From assembly GCA_965153355.1 (NCBI GenBank), contig OZ231126.1, positions 10,292,001-10,356,000 of the forward strand: DNA of 64,000 bases, given 5' to 3'. The notes under the pieces are model-generated. The model was not told where the DNA came from, did not search any database, and was given only the letters and a program-made list of their open reading frames with translations. The DNA is from Flaccisagitta enflata (lineage: Eukaryota; Chaetognatha; Sagittoidea; Aphragmophora). The position numbers and the translations under genes are program-made. Shown here piece by piece: positions 39,662 to 57,300 of this stretch (within the stretch, counting starts at the first letter, position 1; each line of letters begins with the position of its first letter).

Positions 39662-41384
39662 AATCCCAGCTGAGGGTCCCGTCTTGCGGTAGGTTGTGAT
39701 ATCTCGGCCGAGAAGCGGGGACGGTGGGAACCGGAATGGGCGCTGCCCGCAGGGAGGCTGTTGTTAGGCTGTAGTAGTTTTCGCTTGGTGGTTCGACGTA
39801 GGTGGGCGATGAAGAATCGATGTCGATGCGAAATTGCGTTTCATTGAACGAGTTGTTGTTGTTGTTGTCGTTGTCGTTGTTGTGAATATCGGCTCTTGTT
39901 GTTGATGTCAAATTATCGTAAATGCTGTCTGGAGAAGCTGAAGAAGATTGAGATGGAAAACTATTGAATGGAACGACGGGGACGAGGTAGCCAGAATTTA
40001 GGCGACTTGCCAGAGTAGGGACGGTAGGAAGAGGAGGAGGTCTTGTTTTATTTGCTTGTCCAATGGTATCGACGATAGTCTCGGGTTTGTTGCAGTTGAA
40101 TCCAAATTTGACGCACAAAACCAGTGAAAAAATGATGAGGATTGAAGAAAGGGCACCAAAGATGGCGATAAAGAGGACAGTATTGTTTTTAACTGCAGGG
40201 TTGGTTATTGGCCCAGGCACGGGGATCGAAATGTTGGCGATTTTTGATAAATCCGTAGTGAAATTTCGGGGTTGTGGAAGAAAAGCCGGAGAAGTGGGGG
40301 ACAAAAGCAAAGAGGAAGTTTGGAAAGTGGGAAGAGAACGGAAAGTTGGATATGAAGGATAGGTGAATGTTGAAAGGAAAAGTGCCAGATGATTTGAAAT
40401 TCGACGTAACTCGGACGTGGAAGTAGATGACGGTCTTTTTGTAATTTTTCGATGGGGGTTTAACTGTGCTGCTCGGTGAAAGAGTTCCAAAGAGCGTGAG
40501 CGTGCCCGAGTGTTGGCCGAGAATGAGGTTGTTGTGGAGGGCACCGTGCGTGAGTTTGTAGTGGGCACCGTTGTTGATTTTGTGGGTGCTTTGGTGCTTC
40601 TTGATGGCGTTGTAAATCGATTTGCGGAATTTGAGGACGATTTTGGCGATTTCCTTGGCGTATTTGTGGGCGCCGTAATCGGTCGTGAGAACGTTGACCA
40701 CGTGGGCACGGCAGCCGTAAATGTTGTTGAGACTCGTGATGAGCGAGTTGTAGGCGCCCGTGTGATGGGAGATGATCTAGGACGCGTCGCTAGTGTTCCA
40801 TGTGTGTATGAAGGAGTAACGAAGAAAGCGGAGGAGGAGCGAGGAGGAAGAGGAGGAGGAGAGGAGGGTGGAAGCGTTGGTGGCGGTGATGATGGAACTG
40901 TAGACGTTGGAGGATCCACTAGTGAATGCCACTCTCCATGGGATGGGTATCCTTGCAGCCATTGAATACACGATGATTTCGCGTGATCATAATCTTCGTC
41001 CCATCCGTGTACCTAGTCAAAGAAAAAGATAAAAAGTGGTGATATTGCATGCTTCTGTAAACGCTTAAAAATGTTTCTATTAATGAAATAAGGGGAAGGC
41101 TAACAGATTTATAAACCTACCATGTCTCTCACACAAGAGTTAAACTGATTAATCTTTTCATTGTGTGTGTCTCTTGATTTCCGAGATAGTTTGGCAGATG
41201 ACGGGAAATAGAGGATGTGAGGCAAGATTATCATAAGAATAAACCACAGGTGTAATTTCACTGGTTGAGACTGATTGTTCTTGGTTTTTATTGTTTTTCT
41301 CCGTAAGACTGCCATGGTTGTGTGTAGGATTTAAAGCAGTGACGGAAAAATTTGAGAAAAATGTGAAGTAGAAAAGGACACGAG

Positions 41385-41390
<6 letters not shown>

Positions 41391-41474
<84 letters not shown>

Positions 41475-41563
41475 GCAAACTTTAAGTGAAATTCAGTCAT
41501 TAGGTTAAGAAAATTAAATTAGGCATAACCCAAAAAAATGTCATTGATTATTTTTGATATGTC

Positions 41564-41617
<54 letters not shown>
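41391..41617. repeat. Two (GA)n microsatellites
   Basis: 41391-41466 and 41569-41617. The first lies just upstream of the leader exon of the minus-strand membrane gene. Confidence 0.95.
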
Positions 41618-41620
<3 letters not shown>

Positions 41621-41829
41621 TTAGTGCTGATAAAGAACTCGCCCCCCCCTTATGATCGACCACCATTGCGTTAAAAACTAACAAGTTTTTTTCTTATCGG
41701 AAGGAAAGATGTTCGAGTCCAAAAACAAAAACCGCGGATGCATAATCTCTCTCTTCTCTCTCTCTCTCATTCCTCTCTCTCTCCGGCACATTGACAACTG
41801 ACTGGTTCTTGTGTGTGTGTGTTTCTCTT

Positions 41830-41835
<6 letters not shown>

Positions 41836-41918
<83 letters not shown>
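41836..41918. repeat. (CT)n microsatellite upstream of the gene at 42114
   Basis: Pure CT array ending about 200 bases before the start codon. A similar array on the coding strand precedes the minus-strand gene at 56,670 (56901-56989). Confidence 0.9.
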
Positions 41919-41919
<1 letters not shown>

Positions 41920-42113
41920 CCTCCCTGATTCTCTCCTCCTCATCCTCATCATGTGGTGTTCCATAAAAGAGGGACTTTTGTGAAGTGATGACATATTTTT
42001 GCCCATGGTGGGGAATTCGTCACTTAACAAGTAACTTTCATAAACCAAGAAAACTGTTTCACACCAAAAAAATCATTCATCAAATATTCTCTTCAAAAAT
42101 AAACGTCACCAAA

Positions 42114-42890
42114 ATGCCTAATGTATTTAGCCACAACGAAAGGAGAGATTTTTCTCCGGCAGTAAAAAGAAAAACATTTTCACCCAAAAAATCTTCCTCC
42201 CAAAATTATTTTGAGTTTTCCAACGAAATGCGAACGCGATCAAAGAATTACGCGTACGATCCAGCGGTAAACCTGCGTACCGTTAAAAGAAATGCATCAA
42301 CGAGGCCATGCCCGCGGGCGCCACCAACTAGTCCGCTCGCACTATACTCATTCCCAGCCTCGCCACTTCCGCCATCAGCGTTAGACATAAATCACGCGCT
42401 CAAGCAAGTTAAACCAAGTCGTCCACGCCCCAATGTTTACGCTGAACCATTGGACTCACCTCAAGAGGTTATCGCGTGCGGAGCGTGTTTCGGTCCATGC
42501 CTGAAGTACCGATGGGGAGCGTCCGCCATTCCCGCGCAGGAGCCGCCAGTCGAGAACGCCGGCTTCGCCGCTGGGACCGTAGCTGACGTTGTTGGCGGTG
42601 CTGCTGCACCCGCCGCCACCGCCGCTGCCGCCGCGGAGATTTCTACGCTGGAGATGACGAACGCCGGCGATGGTCACGTTAACAACGCCGGAGATGATGG
42701 TGCGATCGCGATGTCGGCGCGTGGTCGTCAACGTCAACGCCGCGATTCCACGTTTGGGTACACCGGCGCCTGGGAAAAAGAGTGGATTCCGGACTTCTCA
42801 CCAAAGGAGATCGAGCAATTACTCTCGGCCCCGCTGCCAATCACAAAAGACTTTGCCCTTGACGCTGACTTTAAGAGTTTGTCCATCTGA
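42114..42890 (+). CDS. Unknown 258-residue protein of the virus-like element
   Basis: I do not recognise this protein. The ATG at 42114 sits in a good context (CACCAAAATGC); the open frame extends upstream to 41985 but that part is less convincing. The N-terminal third is basic and S/P-rich, with repeated FSP motifs (DFSPAVKRKTFSPKK). A central part holds a CGACFGPC cysteine cluster (about residues 124-131). An alanine run follows, then a basic RGRQRQRRDS stretch and an aromatic C-terminus (WEKEWIPDFSP). It ends in TGA 156 bases before the zinc-finger gene, on the same strand. The position next to the polymerase side of the element suggests an early or replication-associated role, which is only inference. 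Confidence 0.55.
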   Translation: MPNVFSHNERRDFSPAVKRKTFSPKKSSSQNYFEFSNEMRTRSKNYAYDPAVNLRTVKRNASTRPCPRAPPTSPLALYSFPASPLPPSALDINHALKQVKPSRPRPNVYAEPLDSPQEVIACGACFGPCLKYRWGASAIPAQEPPVENAGFAAGTVADVVGGAAAPAATAAAAAEISTLEMTNAGDGHVNNAGDDGAIAMSARGRQRQRRDSTFGYTGAWEKEWIPDFSPKEIEQLLSAPLPITKDFALDADFKSLSI

Positions 42891-43046
42891 GAAAAAAAAC
42901 CGTGGAGACTCTCAAACATTTGTAATTGTATAGTTAATTTTCCGTTAAAAATCCCTCAATTGTTAATCGATCTTTTCATTATTTTCTGTATCATTCAAAC
43001 TATTTTCATCTAAATTTTTTAATTGCTCAGTGATTGATATGACAAG

Positions 43047-46792
<3,746 letters not shown>

Positions 46793-46810
46793 AAAGGATC
46801 GAGAGAGAGG

Positions 46811-47187
46811 ATGCAAAATAAAAATGAGCTTAGTCGTCTAGCTTGGAAAAAATTTATGAAAGAACATAAATTTGGTAAATTAATTAAAAAGAAAAAAATT
46901 CGGGCAAAAAGAAAAAGAAATTATACACTAGAAAACCAATTTAAAGATTTACAAGGAAATAATTTATGGGTGAAATGTAATAGATGCGATACTGAATTGC
47001 TGATGAGAAATATAAGTAAACATTTAACACTATGTGGGAGAAAAAACCCAGCATTGACTCAAAGGGGCGGTAATAGAATGTTTCAAGGTGGTGGTGATGG
47101 TAATGATAGTAATGAAAGAGAAAACGTTGATGTAAATGAGGAAGATAATAGAGGTAACAATAATAATATTGAGGGTGGTGATGATGG

Positions 47188-47218
<31 letters not shown>

Positions 47219-50200
47219 GACAATGATGATGGTGATGATGATGATGATGATGATAATAATAGTGAAGATATACAAATTAAGATAAGCAGCAAAGAGATAC
47301 TAAATGGTTATGCAAAAATATATACTTTATACTTAGAAAAAATTGAGCCGGATTTTGATATTGTGTTTTCTAAGTGGAGCCCAAAAATGATTAGTATCAT
47401 AAGAGAGACCTTGCAGGAAAAAATAACATTTAAGTATTCATTGGAAATTCATTGGTTGGCTAGAAAAAATGGTGTGCAAATTGAAAAAGATCAAGAAAAC
47501 CAAGAAGACCAAGATAATAATGAACAAGGGGAAATACACTATGATAAGATTATTTTTTTTCACACTAGTACCGTAGTAGTAACCCGTCAAAGTCAGTTAA
47601 AACTTCAATTTAAGGAACATTACGAGGATGTACTCAGCAAGATGGAATGTTTTACTGAAGAGGCTTCATCGTGGTCCTCTTTGGACTTCCCCTCAGCTCA
47701 GCTTAAACTGTATTTTGTAAATAAATTGACCGAGGTTCGTCGATACATCCCCCCGCCCTCCACCTTGAGAGCTATGAACGCTTTGTTCATACCTAGGAAT
47801 GTTAAAAAATCATGCCTCATCTATACTATATCCGCAGGAATCTTAAATAATAGCTCAAATGGGCGTTACACGGAAGAATTACGAAGTCTCTCTTGTCAGC
47901 TGGAAGATAATGGTCTCGATTTATTGTTGGGGCCGATTTATGATAATTTAGTGAGTAAATTAAATGTAAAAAAGGACTTACCAATAAAATGTACAGAAAG
48001 AAATTTATTACGTATCTTAAAAAAACTGTCAATCCCGAAAACAAATTTTTATTTTTATGTATTTGAATCAGACCAATTTTCAAAAATTTTAGTGCAAGAA
48101 AATTATAACTTTCCAGTAGAAAAAGGCCAAAAATTAAAAGCCCACGAAATGGATGCTGCTGTAAAATCCTACCTTAATCATGGGATAACTCTATTATTTT
48201 ATAAGAACGATAAATACCCATCAGATAAATTTAATTATCATTCTAGCTTAGTGCTTAACCCAAATTTGTTATTTAACAAATGTAGTAGATTAAGGAAGAC
48301 CTCAATTCATTGCCACACCTGTTCGACAAACATAGCTAGTTGTGACTACGGTTTTCATAATATCAGATGTAGCTTGACCAATAAAAAATCCCAATCATTC
48401 ATATTACCTTCCAAAATTGAAAGACCACTTAAAAGCGGGAATTTTTTTGACCCTACATTTGAATATCTTGAACATATTAATCGTTCTAAGGTAGTTTATT
48501 TCTCAAGTTTTGATTCTGAAAGCTTTTTTACCCAGTCTAAGGTCACCGAGGGTCCAACAGGTATCAGTGGGCATAACATCCTCTCGTCAAATGTCGAAGC
48601 TACTATGGCACACTGTTACACAGGGTCTATAATGGACGAATGGACAGATGACACCCCTCGCATTAAAGATCTTAAAAAGCAGTATTTTTGCGATGACATA
48701 CGGATAGGTCATAACTCTGTCTTCGAATGTGTGCTTGACCTTATTCGGCACAGTATTTTAGCCATGCGTAATTTAGAGGAGATTAAGCGGGCCTACCCAG
48801 TGTGCAGATTATCTTTAAGTGACCAAAAAAGGGTCTCCCAGGCGACACACTGTGATCGATGTCATACTCCCTTCAATGACCCGGGGCCGGGTCAATCTAG
48901 GGGTCAAACTAAATTAACTAGGCACCACAGTCATACATCGTCTCCTTGTGTTCAGCTTAATTTTGGCACTAGAGGGGTGGGTTCTGGAAACTCAGGCAAG
49001 GGGCCCGTAAATAATGAGGACCCCCCGGGGGGCTCTAATAGGGGGCCCTTTTTGGAACTTTTATTGTGCAGTCGCTGTAACGGACGTTATAAACAGACAT
49101 TATCCCGCCATTTTGTAGTATGCCAGAATTTTTTCGCGTGGGACATTCACTACGTACTGACCACCATCTTAAAAAACAAAGAGTTGGGCTTTACCATCTG
49201 TAGAGACTTTAGAGTAGCGACTGCTAGCGCGTCCAAGTACAAAATGTTTGAAATGACCCTCTTTTGCCCTATTTGTGACATTCAAGATACCGCCGGTCGT
49301 GTTTTGACTAGAGATCCTGACCTTTGTGGGTTTAACGATCCGTTGGATGAAAGCTATGAAGGTGATGTACTGTCCCCCGAAGATGACATCCTTGATTGGT
49401 TCACAGTTGACGAGGGAGTTCAGATTGACACCGATGACTCCGCGCAGTTTGAAGACCCGGGAAACGATTTGGACGACAGACATTACTACGCGTACTCGTA
49501 TAACCCAGTGGCGGGCGGCCTTAAAAAAGTGAAAAGACGTAGGAAACACACGAGGAGATACAAGACTGCTGATGCAGCGGCTCGTCAGAAGTCGGTCCGT
49601 CGTAACTGCGCTCATATGCCGACAACACTCTGTTGGGTCGACAGTTATCTTTTTTTTCAAAGTTCATTATCAAAGGTCACAGAGACGACCAAGCGTGACA
49701 TCGATAACGGACACATGGACTTTCAAACAGCCTACCCCCATTGGCACCGCTTTTTAAAGGACCGTGAATATTTCAACTGCATTGACGAAAGACTCCTGTA
49801 TGCGAAGCTTCCATTTCCTTACCTGCTCATGGAGTCGTTCTCGTTTCTTTCTAGTACAGATAAGATTCACAGCTGGCCGGTCGATAAGCGCGGGACCCCC
49901 GCGCCGCCGGAAGACGTACAGACGCTCGATCGTGTGAGAGAGGGGTTGAAGCGATGGAAGGCCAGGCTGACGGATGGACGCGACGATCAAATTGAGTTTA
50001 TGTCGATCGCGGCGATCTACCTATTTGGAGATACTGTGGGTTTATTCGACCGTTTCGCGGAATTTTCCCAGAGCAACTATAATGAGTTTCATCTCGACCC
50101 CATAAATACGGTGTCTCTACCGCAGTATTGCTTAAAAATATTAGTTGATGGCCTTACAGAGCCTAAACCGTTGATTACAAATTCAAGTATCTATTCTTAT

Positions 50201-52186
50201 TTTTTGCGTTCAATTCTTGGAGGGGGGTGCTACGGGGGAAATGCTAAAATTTTTAAAAGAAACCTGAGAAATGAAACTAACTACAATCCCAAACGTGCAC
50301 AGAGTTACCTCTTGTCCTTAGATTTCTGCGCGCTGTATTCGTATAGTTTGTCGGGCCATCTGTATGACGGGAATTTTCGATTCCTTTCCCATTCTGAGTT
50401 GGAACATCTTGAAAAAGACATAAAGGAAAATCGCGTTCACGAGTCATGGTCCGATGAGTGCGCGACTCAGCGTGTGTGCACGCGAACTGGAAAAATGTTA
50501 AAAATAGGTTATTTACTTGAAGTTTCTTTATATCTAAATCCGTGCTATCATAATTCAATGCAGGGTTTACCATTAATTTTAACAAAAACTGCTATAAATC
50601 CAAGTTGGACATCTTCCTTTCAACAACAGCTTAAATCTAGACTCGATGGTAAACGCCCGGGACGGACGGACGGGCAGACGGGGTTAAACCCGGTCCAGAG
50701 ATTTGACATGGACCACACAATTGATTGCTTAGACAGGACATCAGGGGTCGCGTCGTCGGACAGTTCTAAACAGCGTTTGGTCCCAGTTTTGTCAAATGTC
50801 AAGTCTTACATGATAGATTTTCGGATGCTTAACCTTTTTCTGTCATTAGGCTTTGAACTTGTCTCAATTTCGGCTTGTCTAGAAACATCTTTGTCCCCCT
50901 TTATTCGCCCATATATAGAGGAACGGGCTAAACAACGTCGCTTATCAAAAAATCAGACTGAGTCCAATCGCCAAAAGTTTATGTGCAATGCCGTATACAA
51001 AAAACTACTAGCAAACTCAATGAATTACACAAAATCAGTTATTGTGACTAATGCTCATCAGTTTGCACGAGAGGCGGGTAAAAATTCCTTTCGCGAGTTT
51101 CATGATCTAGATAATTCGTCAGGTTTGATTATCCATTCGCGACCTATATTTAAGCCAAAAAATTTGATCTATGCCGGTTCATGCGTACTTTTTTTGAGTA
51201 AATATCATTTACTTAAATACTATTATACATTACTTGTTCCAATTTTCAAAATTAACGCGCTTTTGGTCACTTTTGCGTACTCGGACACTAACAGCTATTT
51301 TCTAGACATTAAATCGTGCACAGATCCACTTGCACCATGTGACGAAAATGGAATTCACTCAAGCTTCCCTAGTTTTTTACATTCGGCGGACACAATAGAT
51401 AAAAAAAAAGAGAAAGAACGTGAAATGGGGAAGAAAAACTGGGGTCGAGGCAAGGGCACCAGTGTTGGTTTGACAGACGAACAAGTACGACAAGACCCAA
51501 CCCTGTTTAAAAGACGGGTTTTAGATTCCTTGAGACTTTTGTATACTCATATGGATCTCAGTAATGTATCATCAAGGCAGGCAGAAATATTCAATTACGG
51601 AACATCTCAATTAGAAGGAGACTGGTTATATCAAAACAGGAATGCCAATAAACGCGTCCCAGGCAAATTAAGCTTTGTTGACGATCCGTCCACAATCACA
51701 CACACACTGTTTTGCTTCATAAAATCAAAGTGTTACGTGGTGAAAGGAAAGGTAGAAACCGTGACGGCAGACGGACAAGTAAAACACGACGACTTGGTCT
51801 TAAAGAAGATGAAAGGAGTGAGTTCAAGAAGTAAAAGTGCAATTTCGGCTGATCTGTTCATAGAATTTGCCTTAGGGAAAACTAAATATGATCGACTTTA
51901 TGTGAGACACGAGTATTTCTATAAGAAAAATTCACGTATTTACTTAAAGAGTCACATGAAATCGGCCTCTAATTGTTATGATGCCAAGCGTTTTTTTATC
52001 AAAAACTATAACGGTGACTGTGATCAATGGGGACTACCATTCGGCCATTTTCTGCTACCAACTGTTAGAGAAGTACAAAGTATTCTTGATAACATGGTAA
52101 CATTTATTTGCAACGAAGAAGAAATGGCCCAAAAAAAAAATTCCGTTGTTAGAATTCATGAGATGCTCGATCCGAGCCATAATTAA
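46811..52186 (+). CDS. Protein-primed family B DNA polymerase, Polinton/Maverick type
   Basis: 1791 residues, no intron. It would copy the linear genome of the element from a protein primer. The N-terminus has a C2HC finger (CNRC...HLTLC, residues about 56-76) and a D/N-rich run (about 117-154). Exonuclease motifs: FDSES (about 567), QNFFAWD (about 771) and WVDSYLFF (about 941). Polymerase motifs: LDFCALYS (A, about 1170), KLLANSMNY (B, about 1398), AYSDTNS (C, about 1489), and a KxY-type region after GKLSFVDD (about 1618). The GGxxG stretch before motif A and the EVSLYLNP segment after it match the layout of Polinton polymerases. Odd: motif C has N where the second metal-binding Asp should be. 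A CGGA tetranucleotide stretch (about 50660-50680) is coded between motifs A and B. The start is 18 bases after the TAG of the upstream ORF and in the same frame. AATAAA lies at 52372. Confidence 0.88.
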
Positions 52187-52189
52187 TTA

Positions 52190-53738
<1,549 letters not shown>

Positions 53739-54792
53739 TTAATCAATTTTGTCTGTAGTTCCGCCCTTGTCCTCCAATCCTCTGCCTTCCCTCTCCAGCT
53801 CGGCCAATCTCATCTTAATCCTAGCGGTCCAGGCCTCGTCTCCCTTTCTACTTTCTAACATTGTCAATAATTCATCGGCGGACCAACTTAGCCAAAGTGA
53901 CTTTCTTTCTGCCTTTGATAAACTCGTGCCCATTAAAAATTCAGAAGCCTCCTCAATGTCCCTCGCGCTGGGTGGGCTTGTTGGTCTGTAATTGTCCGTC
54001 ATTTGTGTGTCCGCAGTTTCTCTATTTTGGTCCTTAGATGACCCTGCCCCCGAACCAGCAAGCTCCCTTGAACGCAAGTATTTCTCTTTATCAATCGAAC
54101 CGAGTAGTCTGACATTCTCATCCTCGTCACTTATGTATATGTCTGAGTCTGGCTCTGGTGTCAACATCGGGGGAAACTGCTCGCGCGACTTGGAAATGGC
54201 ATCTGCCAGCGTTTCAGCTACTTTCCCTTTCTTAACTTTTGATGGTTGTTGGTTCCCCGACATTTCCTTTTCCTCAAGTTGGTCATTTAACATCTTTTTA
54301 ACCCCTTCTAGTTTCCACTCTCCATTTTTTAGTTTCCATTTCCCGGCTGGTGCAATTCCACATTCGTCACGGCCAATGGGGTAATAATCCCCGGCCGCTT
54401 GTGCCATTCCATCATCTATGTCATAGTCATATATGTCATCACTGAGCTCCCCGTTATCGCTGTCATCTTTGTCGGTTTTCTTCATCTTTCCCTTTATCTC
54501 CTTCTCATCTCCAATGGCATTAACAACACGGCGAATCGAACTCTTGAGGGCATTGGCCCCATTAGACACATTTTTGTCGGAAAAAGAGACAGAACGACGT
54601 TCTCGACGGCGTCGTTGTTCGTTCAGCAACCTCGCCGCCTCTGCTTGGTTTGAGGCGCCAAGCACGTCGTCCGTGTAATCATCCGTGTCCACTTCACTGT
54701 CCTCGTTGATGACAAATCTTCTATGCTTCGTACGTTCATCGTACTCGAGTTTGCGGACCATCTTTCTCTCATCTATGTCACCGTTCTCGTCG

Positions 54793-54824
<32 letters not shown>

Positions 54825-55749
54825 ACCATACGTCGCTCTCATACTATCTTCCGTCTCTCCTCCATCAACTTTGACATTGATATTATCGTCGTTGTCGTAG
54901 TCGTCGTCGTCGTCGTCGTCGTTGACATCGTCGGCCAACGCTTCCATGTCCAACAGGGAGGCGACAGCCGTGCCTAGCCGGCGCGGAGCCTTTCCTTTTC
55001 GGCGTCGAGAGCCGGCGATGGCTGATTTCTTTGACCTGACGACAGTCGCGTTCATTTGTGGATCCGGCGTTGTTCCACCGGGTATCGGGTCTGTTGTTTC
55101 TGGCATTGTTTGAGTAGATGTTGTTGATGTCGTTGTTGGAATGGCTGGTGCACTCAATGGTTGAATAGCACGTTTAAAAGTGTTTGTTTTGACGACGTTA
55201 TCCGGATGAGTGCAGATACTGACCCCCTTCAACCATAACACAAAATTCCCCTTGCATCCGCCGTACAAAAAGCCGGAAATTTGGTTCCAAATCAATTCGT
55301 TTAGTTCCTCGGGTGTGTACAACGCCGGTTCTATCTGCGCTTCCTCCTCCTCCCCACCACTCTCCTGCCCCGTTTCCACTCCGTTCAACGAGCTAAGGCG
55401 GTGTGTATTCTTCCAATCCAATCTTCCCTTTTTCGCTTTTGGTGTGTCCGCTGGAATGGGGGACGGTTCAGTGACAAGGCCGATGGAATTTTTAAACAGA
55501 TTTATCTGCTTGTATACCAACGCGCCACCAATCCCGTCTCCATCCCCGATCGCGTCGCAAAACGCGCAGACTTTCTTGATCTTTTTGTGTAGAACATGGG
55601 CCGTGTGGTACCGCTCGCGTAGCAACTTGACAAGGTGCGGTAATTTACCACAAAATTTGTCAAATTCCGTGCTGGTGAAGCTGATGGCGTTTTCGGAAGC
55701 TCCCCTGTGGTGAAATATAGAAACAAAAATAGGATTATGAAAAGAGAAT

Positions 55750-55848
<99 letters not shown>

Positions 55849-56594
55849 CAGAGAGAGAGAAAGCATTTAACCAATAATCACCTGCATGTGCCGTCCTGCG
55901 GTGATCGGTAGAGCCGTTTTAACGAAACGTTGGAAAAACGACTGGTTCCAAATTTGGCACTGTCACCACGTTTTGTTTGAAGAAAGGCTCCAATCTCGGC
56001 CGAGATTAGAACTAACTCCGGCTCGGGGAGATCTTCTTCAGGGTCGCTGGCGAAGATTTTCTCCATGTGATCGTGAAGCTTGGATTGAATTCCTCCCGCG
56101 GCGCAAAGGATGGACGCAAATTCTTGTATCGAAAACGAGGCGTTTTGAGACCACGAATTGAAATCCTTTTTTAGAGTGGCGCCATTCTCCCGGACCTCCA
56201 TCCACATCTGTTTTCCCAATTTCCAGTCGCATATTTTACGCTCCATTTTACCGACAGAGGCGCCAGCGCGAATGGGTCGTGAGAAAGCCATTTCCTCCAA
56301 CACTTCCGGTGCCAGCGATTCTTGTTCTTGTTCTTCTTCCTCTTTACGGACGACTTTACCAGGCAAGCAACAACAACGACGACGTCGATGTCGCTTTTTA
56401 GGTTTGATTTTAAGCGAAACCAAGAAAGATGGAGACTTCTTCCGTGATTTCTTTTTCTTCTTGGTAAGCGATTTGCCCGACGGTGTTGGTGTTAAAACCA
56501 ATGTCTGAAGACTCCAAATGAGAGGAGATACTAATACGGTAATAGCCAGAATCAACGTTACCGCGTAAGAGTCCGATGACAATAGAGAAAACAT
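53739..56594 (-). CDS. Unrecognised acidic protein, two exons, about 890 residues
   Basis: Exon 1 is 56594-55882 (donor TGCAG|GTGATT) and exon 2 is 55704-53739 (acceptor TTCACCACAG); the join keeps frame. Exon 1 begins with a hydrophobic stretch (VTLILAITVLVSPLIWSL) and a K-rich segment, then a compact part with CDWKLGKQMWMEVRENG, faintly like a PC4-type ssDNA-binding fold; I would not assign it. Exon 2 has a conserved-looking region up to ELIWNQISGFLYGGCKGNFVL. The rest is long and disordered, with several D/E runs coded by GAC/GAT repeats and RRRKGK-type basic clusters. The intron holds a (GA)n and (CA)n compound microsatellite. If the hydrophobic start is not used, translation could begin at MAFSRPIRAG further in. 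Confidence 0.6.
55753..55848. repeat. (GA)n-(CA)n microsatellite inside an intron
   Basis: Lies within the 55705-55881 intron and makes up most of it. Confidence 0.95.
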
Positions 56595-56670
56595 CGGGTG
56601 AAAATATCACGACGATGATCGTAAGAATGACGATAGTTCCGACGATTGCCAAAGTTGTTCTATGTAACAT
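56410..56670 (-). CDS. Small membrane ORF, 86 residues
   Basis: ATG at 56670. Starts MLHRTTLAIV and carries one long hydrophobic stretch (AIVGTIVILTIIVVIFSPDVFSIVIGLL), then a polar tail with SSHLESSD and an acidic EEKEITEEV. It overlaps the start of the large unknown gene in another frame, and both frames are hydrophobic there, so only one of the two N-termini may be real. A (CT)n tract (56901-56989) lies about 230 bases upstream on its strand. Confidence 0.35.
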   Translation of the reverse strand: MLHRTTLAIVGTIVILTIIVVIFSPDVFSIVIGLLRGNVDSGYYRISISSHLESSDIGFNTNTVGQIAYQEEKEITEEVSIFLGFA

Positions 56671-56900
56671 CAACTTTGTTTGCTGATATCGGTGATTATG
56701 AGAGAAAGAATTTCTCTTGAAGATTAAACCAGAAAGAGACAAGCAAGAAAGATGAGTCTTCCGTGACTGTGAAGAACCTCTGTCATCCCTCGGTTTATAA
56801 AGACCAATGCACGCATTTTGGGTGTGTGTGTACGCACGCGTAAATCCTGTCACGTGTGGGGTGAAGATTCCGGAAGAGTGTGTGTGTGTAAATCTCATCA

Positions 56901-56903
56901 CGT

Positions 56904-56989
<86 letters not shown>
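56901..56989. repeat. (GA)n microsatellite
   Basis: CT on the minus strand, upstream of the genes that start at 56670 and 56594. Confidence 0.95.
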
Positions 56990-56991
<2 letters not shown>

Positions 56992-57165
56992 CATCATGGA
57001 TAAACGCGTAGTGGAATGAGAGAGAGAGAGCGAGAGAAAGAAAAGGGGTGAAATGTCATGGATTGACAGTTAAGAGTGAGAGAAAGAGTGAAAGAGAGAG
57101 AAAGGGAGAGAGAAAGAGAAAGAGAAAGAGAAAATGAAAGTGAAAAGGAAAGAGACAAGGAAAGA

Positions 57166-57259
57166 TTACATGAGCCAATCCCCATCATTATCTTGACCAA
57201 CATCCATTGATGTCCACGGAATGTATTGTTGTTGTTGTTGTAGTAGTAGTTGTTGTTGC

Positions 57260-57300
<41 letters not shown>

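Noticed and set aside
40189-40919. The S/T/P-rich first half of the 444-codon frame at 40919-39585 as the true ectodomain
   Set aside because: The overlapping frame (40701-40400) has better-formed protein sequence, so the S/T/P-rich part is probably a shadow until the stalk and membrane segment.
55882-56594. PC4-type DNA-binding domain in exon 1 of the large unknown gene
   Set aside because: Only a short LGKQMW-EVRENG stretch is suggestive; too little to assign without a profile search.
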